From Coriobacteriales bacterium (GTDB taxonomy: Bacteria; Actinomycetota; Coriobacteriia; Coriobacteriales; CADBOM01): DNA of 5,589 bases. The notes beneath the pieces were generated by a model. It saw only the letters and a list, made by a program, of their open reading frames with translations, was not told where the DNA came from and did no database searches. The position numbers were made by a program, and so were the translations under genes. The stretch lies in contig JAFWGD010000150.1 of assembly GCA_017515355.1 (NCBI GenBank), positions 1-5,589 of the forward strand, given 5' to 3'. Positions within the stretch are counted from its first letter, which is position 1, and every line of letters starts with the position of its first letter. Positions 5,378 to 5,589 of the stretch are shown piece by piece.

Positions 5378-5589
5378 CTAGTAGTCGATGTAGATCTTGC
5401 GCAGGCGCATGCCGAACCTGCACGCAAGCTCGTAGTTGATCGTCATCAGCGCGTCGGCCATGTCATCGAGATGCAGGACGTAGTCGCCCGAACGCCCGAT
5501 GATGATGACCTCATCGCCCACCTCTGGGCGCAGGTAGGGCTTGCGGATTATCTCGCTCTTATCCACAGCGAACATGAACTGGTCCATGC
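5378..5589 (-). CDS. alr: Alanine racemase, C-terminal part (cut by window edge)
   Basis: The last 69 complete codons of a fold-type III PLP enzyme that converts L-alanine to D-alanine for peptidoglycan. The visible part is the C-terminal beta domain. It starts at the MDQFM motif; the partial codon before it ends in GC, so the known C-M-D-Q active-site segment probably continues across the edge. The family pattern follows: G-D-E-V near residue 24-27, a glycine-serine turn, a helix with ADALMTINYELACRFGMR, and the ending R-K-I-Y-I-D-Y. The catalytic lysine and tyrosine are outside the window and cannot be checked. The TAG stop is 9 bp before the glycosylase start, so alr heads or belongs to the same operon. 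Confidence 0.9.
   Translation of the reverse strand, partial: MDQFMFAVDKSEIIRKPYLRPEVGDEVIIIGRSGDYVLHLDDMADALMTINYELACRFGMRLRKIYIDY

Overview
The window looks like a piece of a high-GC actinobacterial chromosome, most likely from the Coriobacteriia (Eggerthellaceae-like). The reasons are the GC-rich coding (41 of 60 bases in a hand-counted sample at 3661-3720), the alr / uracil-DNA glycosylase / tsaE / tsaB-tsaD gene cluster with TsaB and TsaD fused, a cytoplasmic molybdopterin oxidoreductase of the kind abundant in gut Coriobacteriia, and a tRNA with an encoded CCA end. The taxonomic call is an inference from gene content, not from a database search.

Layout, left to right. 1-328 (minus) is the N-terminal part of a molybdopterin oxidoreductase cut by the window edge. 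329-550 is a divergent intergenic region. It holds a perfect TATAAT box and a hairpin-forming CAAGG/CCTTG repeat on the molybdoenzyme side, and a TATACT promoter embedded in a three-half-site palindromic operator on the other side. 551-1211 (plus) is a two-gene toxin-antitoxin module: a ribbon-helix-helix antitoxin and a PIN-domain (VapC/FitB-like) toxin. It is less GC-rich than the neighbouring housekeeping genes. 1215-2018 (minus) is a membrane-anchored alpha/beta hydrolase that converges on the toxin with only 3 bp between the stop codons. 2042-2065 is a terminator hairpin for tRNA-Ala(CGC) at 2076-2151 (minus), which has its own recognisable promoter at 2179-2207.

2231-5589 (minus) is a tightly packed housekeeping operon, read right to left: alr (3' part only), a family 4 uracil-DNA glycosylase, tsaE, and a TsaB-TsaD fusion. 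Gaps are 9-10 bp or a 4-base ATGA overlap. In two of the three junctions the upstream UAG stop is part of the next gene's Shine-Dalgarno sequence, so translational coupling is likely. TsaE, TsaB and TsaD act together in making the universal t6A37 modification on ANN-decoding tRNAs; Alr supplies D-alanine for the cell wall; the glycosylase removes uracil from DNA.

The points most worth a second look are the TsaB-TsaD fusion, which has a long low-complexity linker where a RimI acetyltransferase might have been expected, the nested operator of the toxin-antitoxin module, the structured leader of the molybdoenzyme, and the non-canonical cysteine spacing in that enzyme. I see no wholly new multi-gene system in this window.
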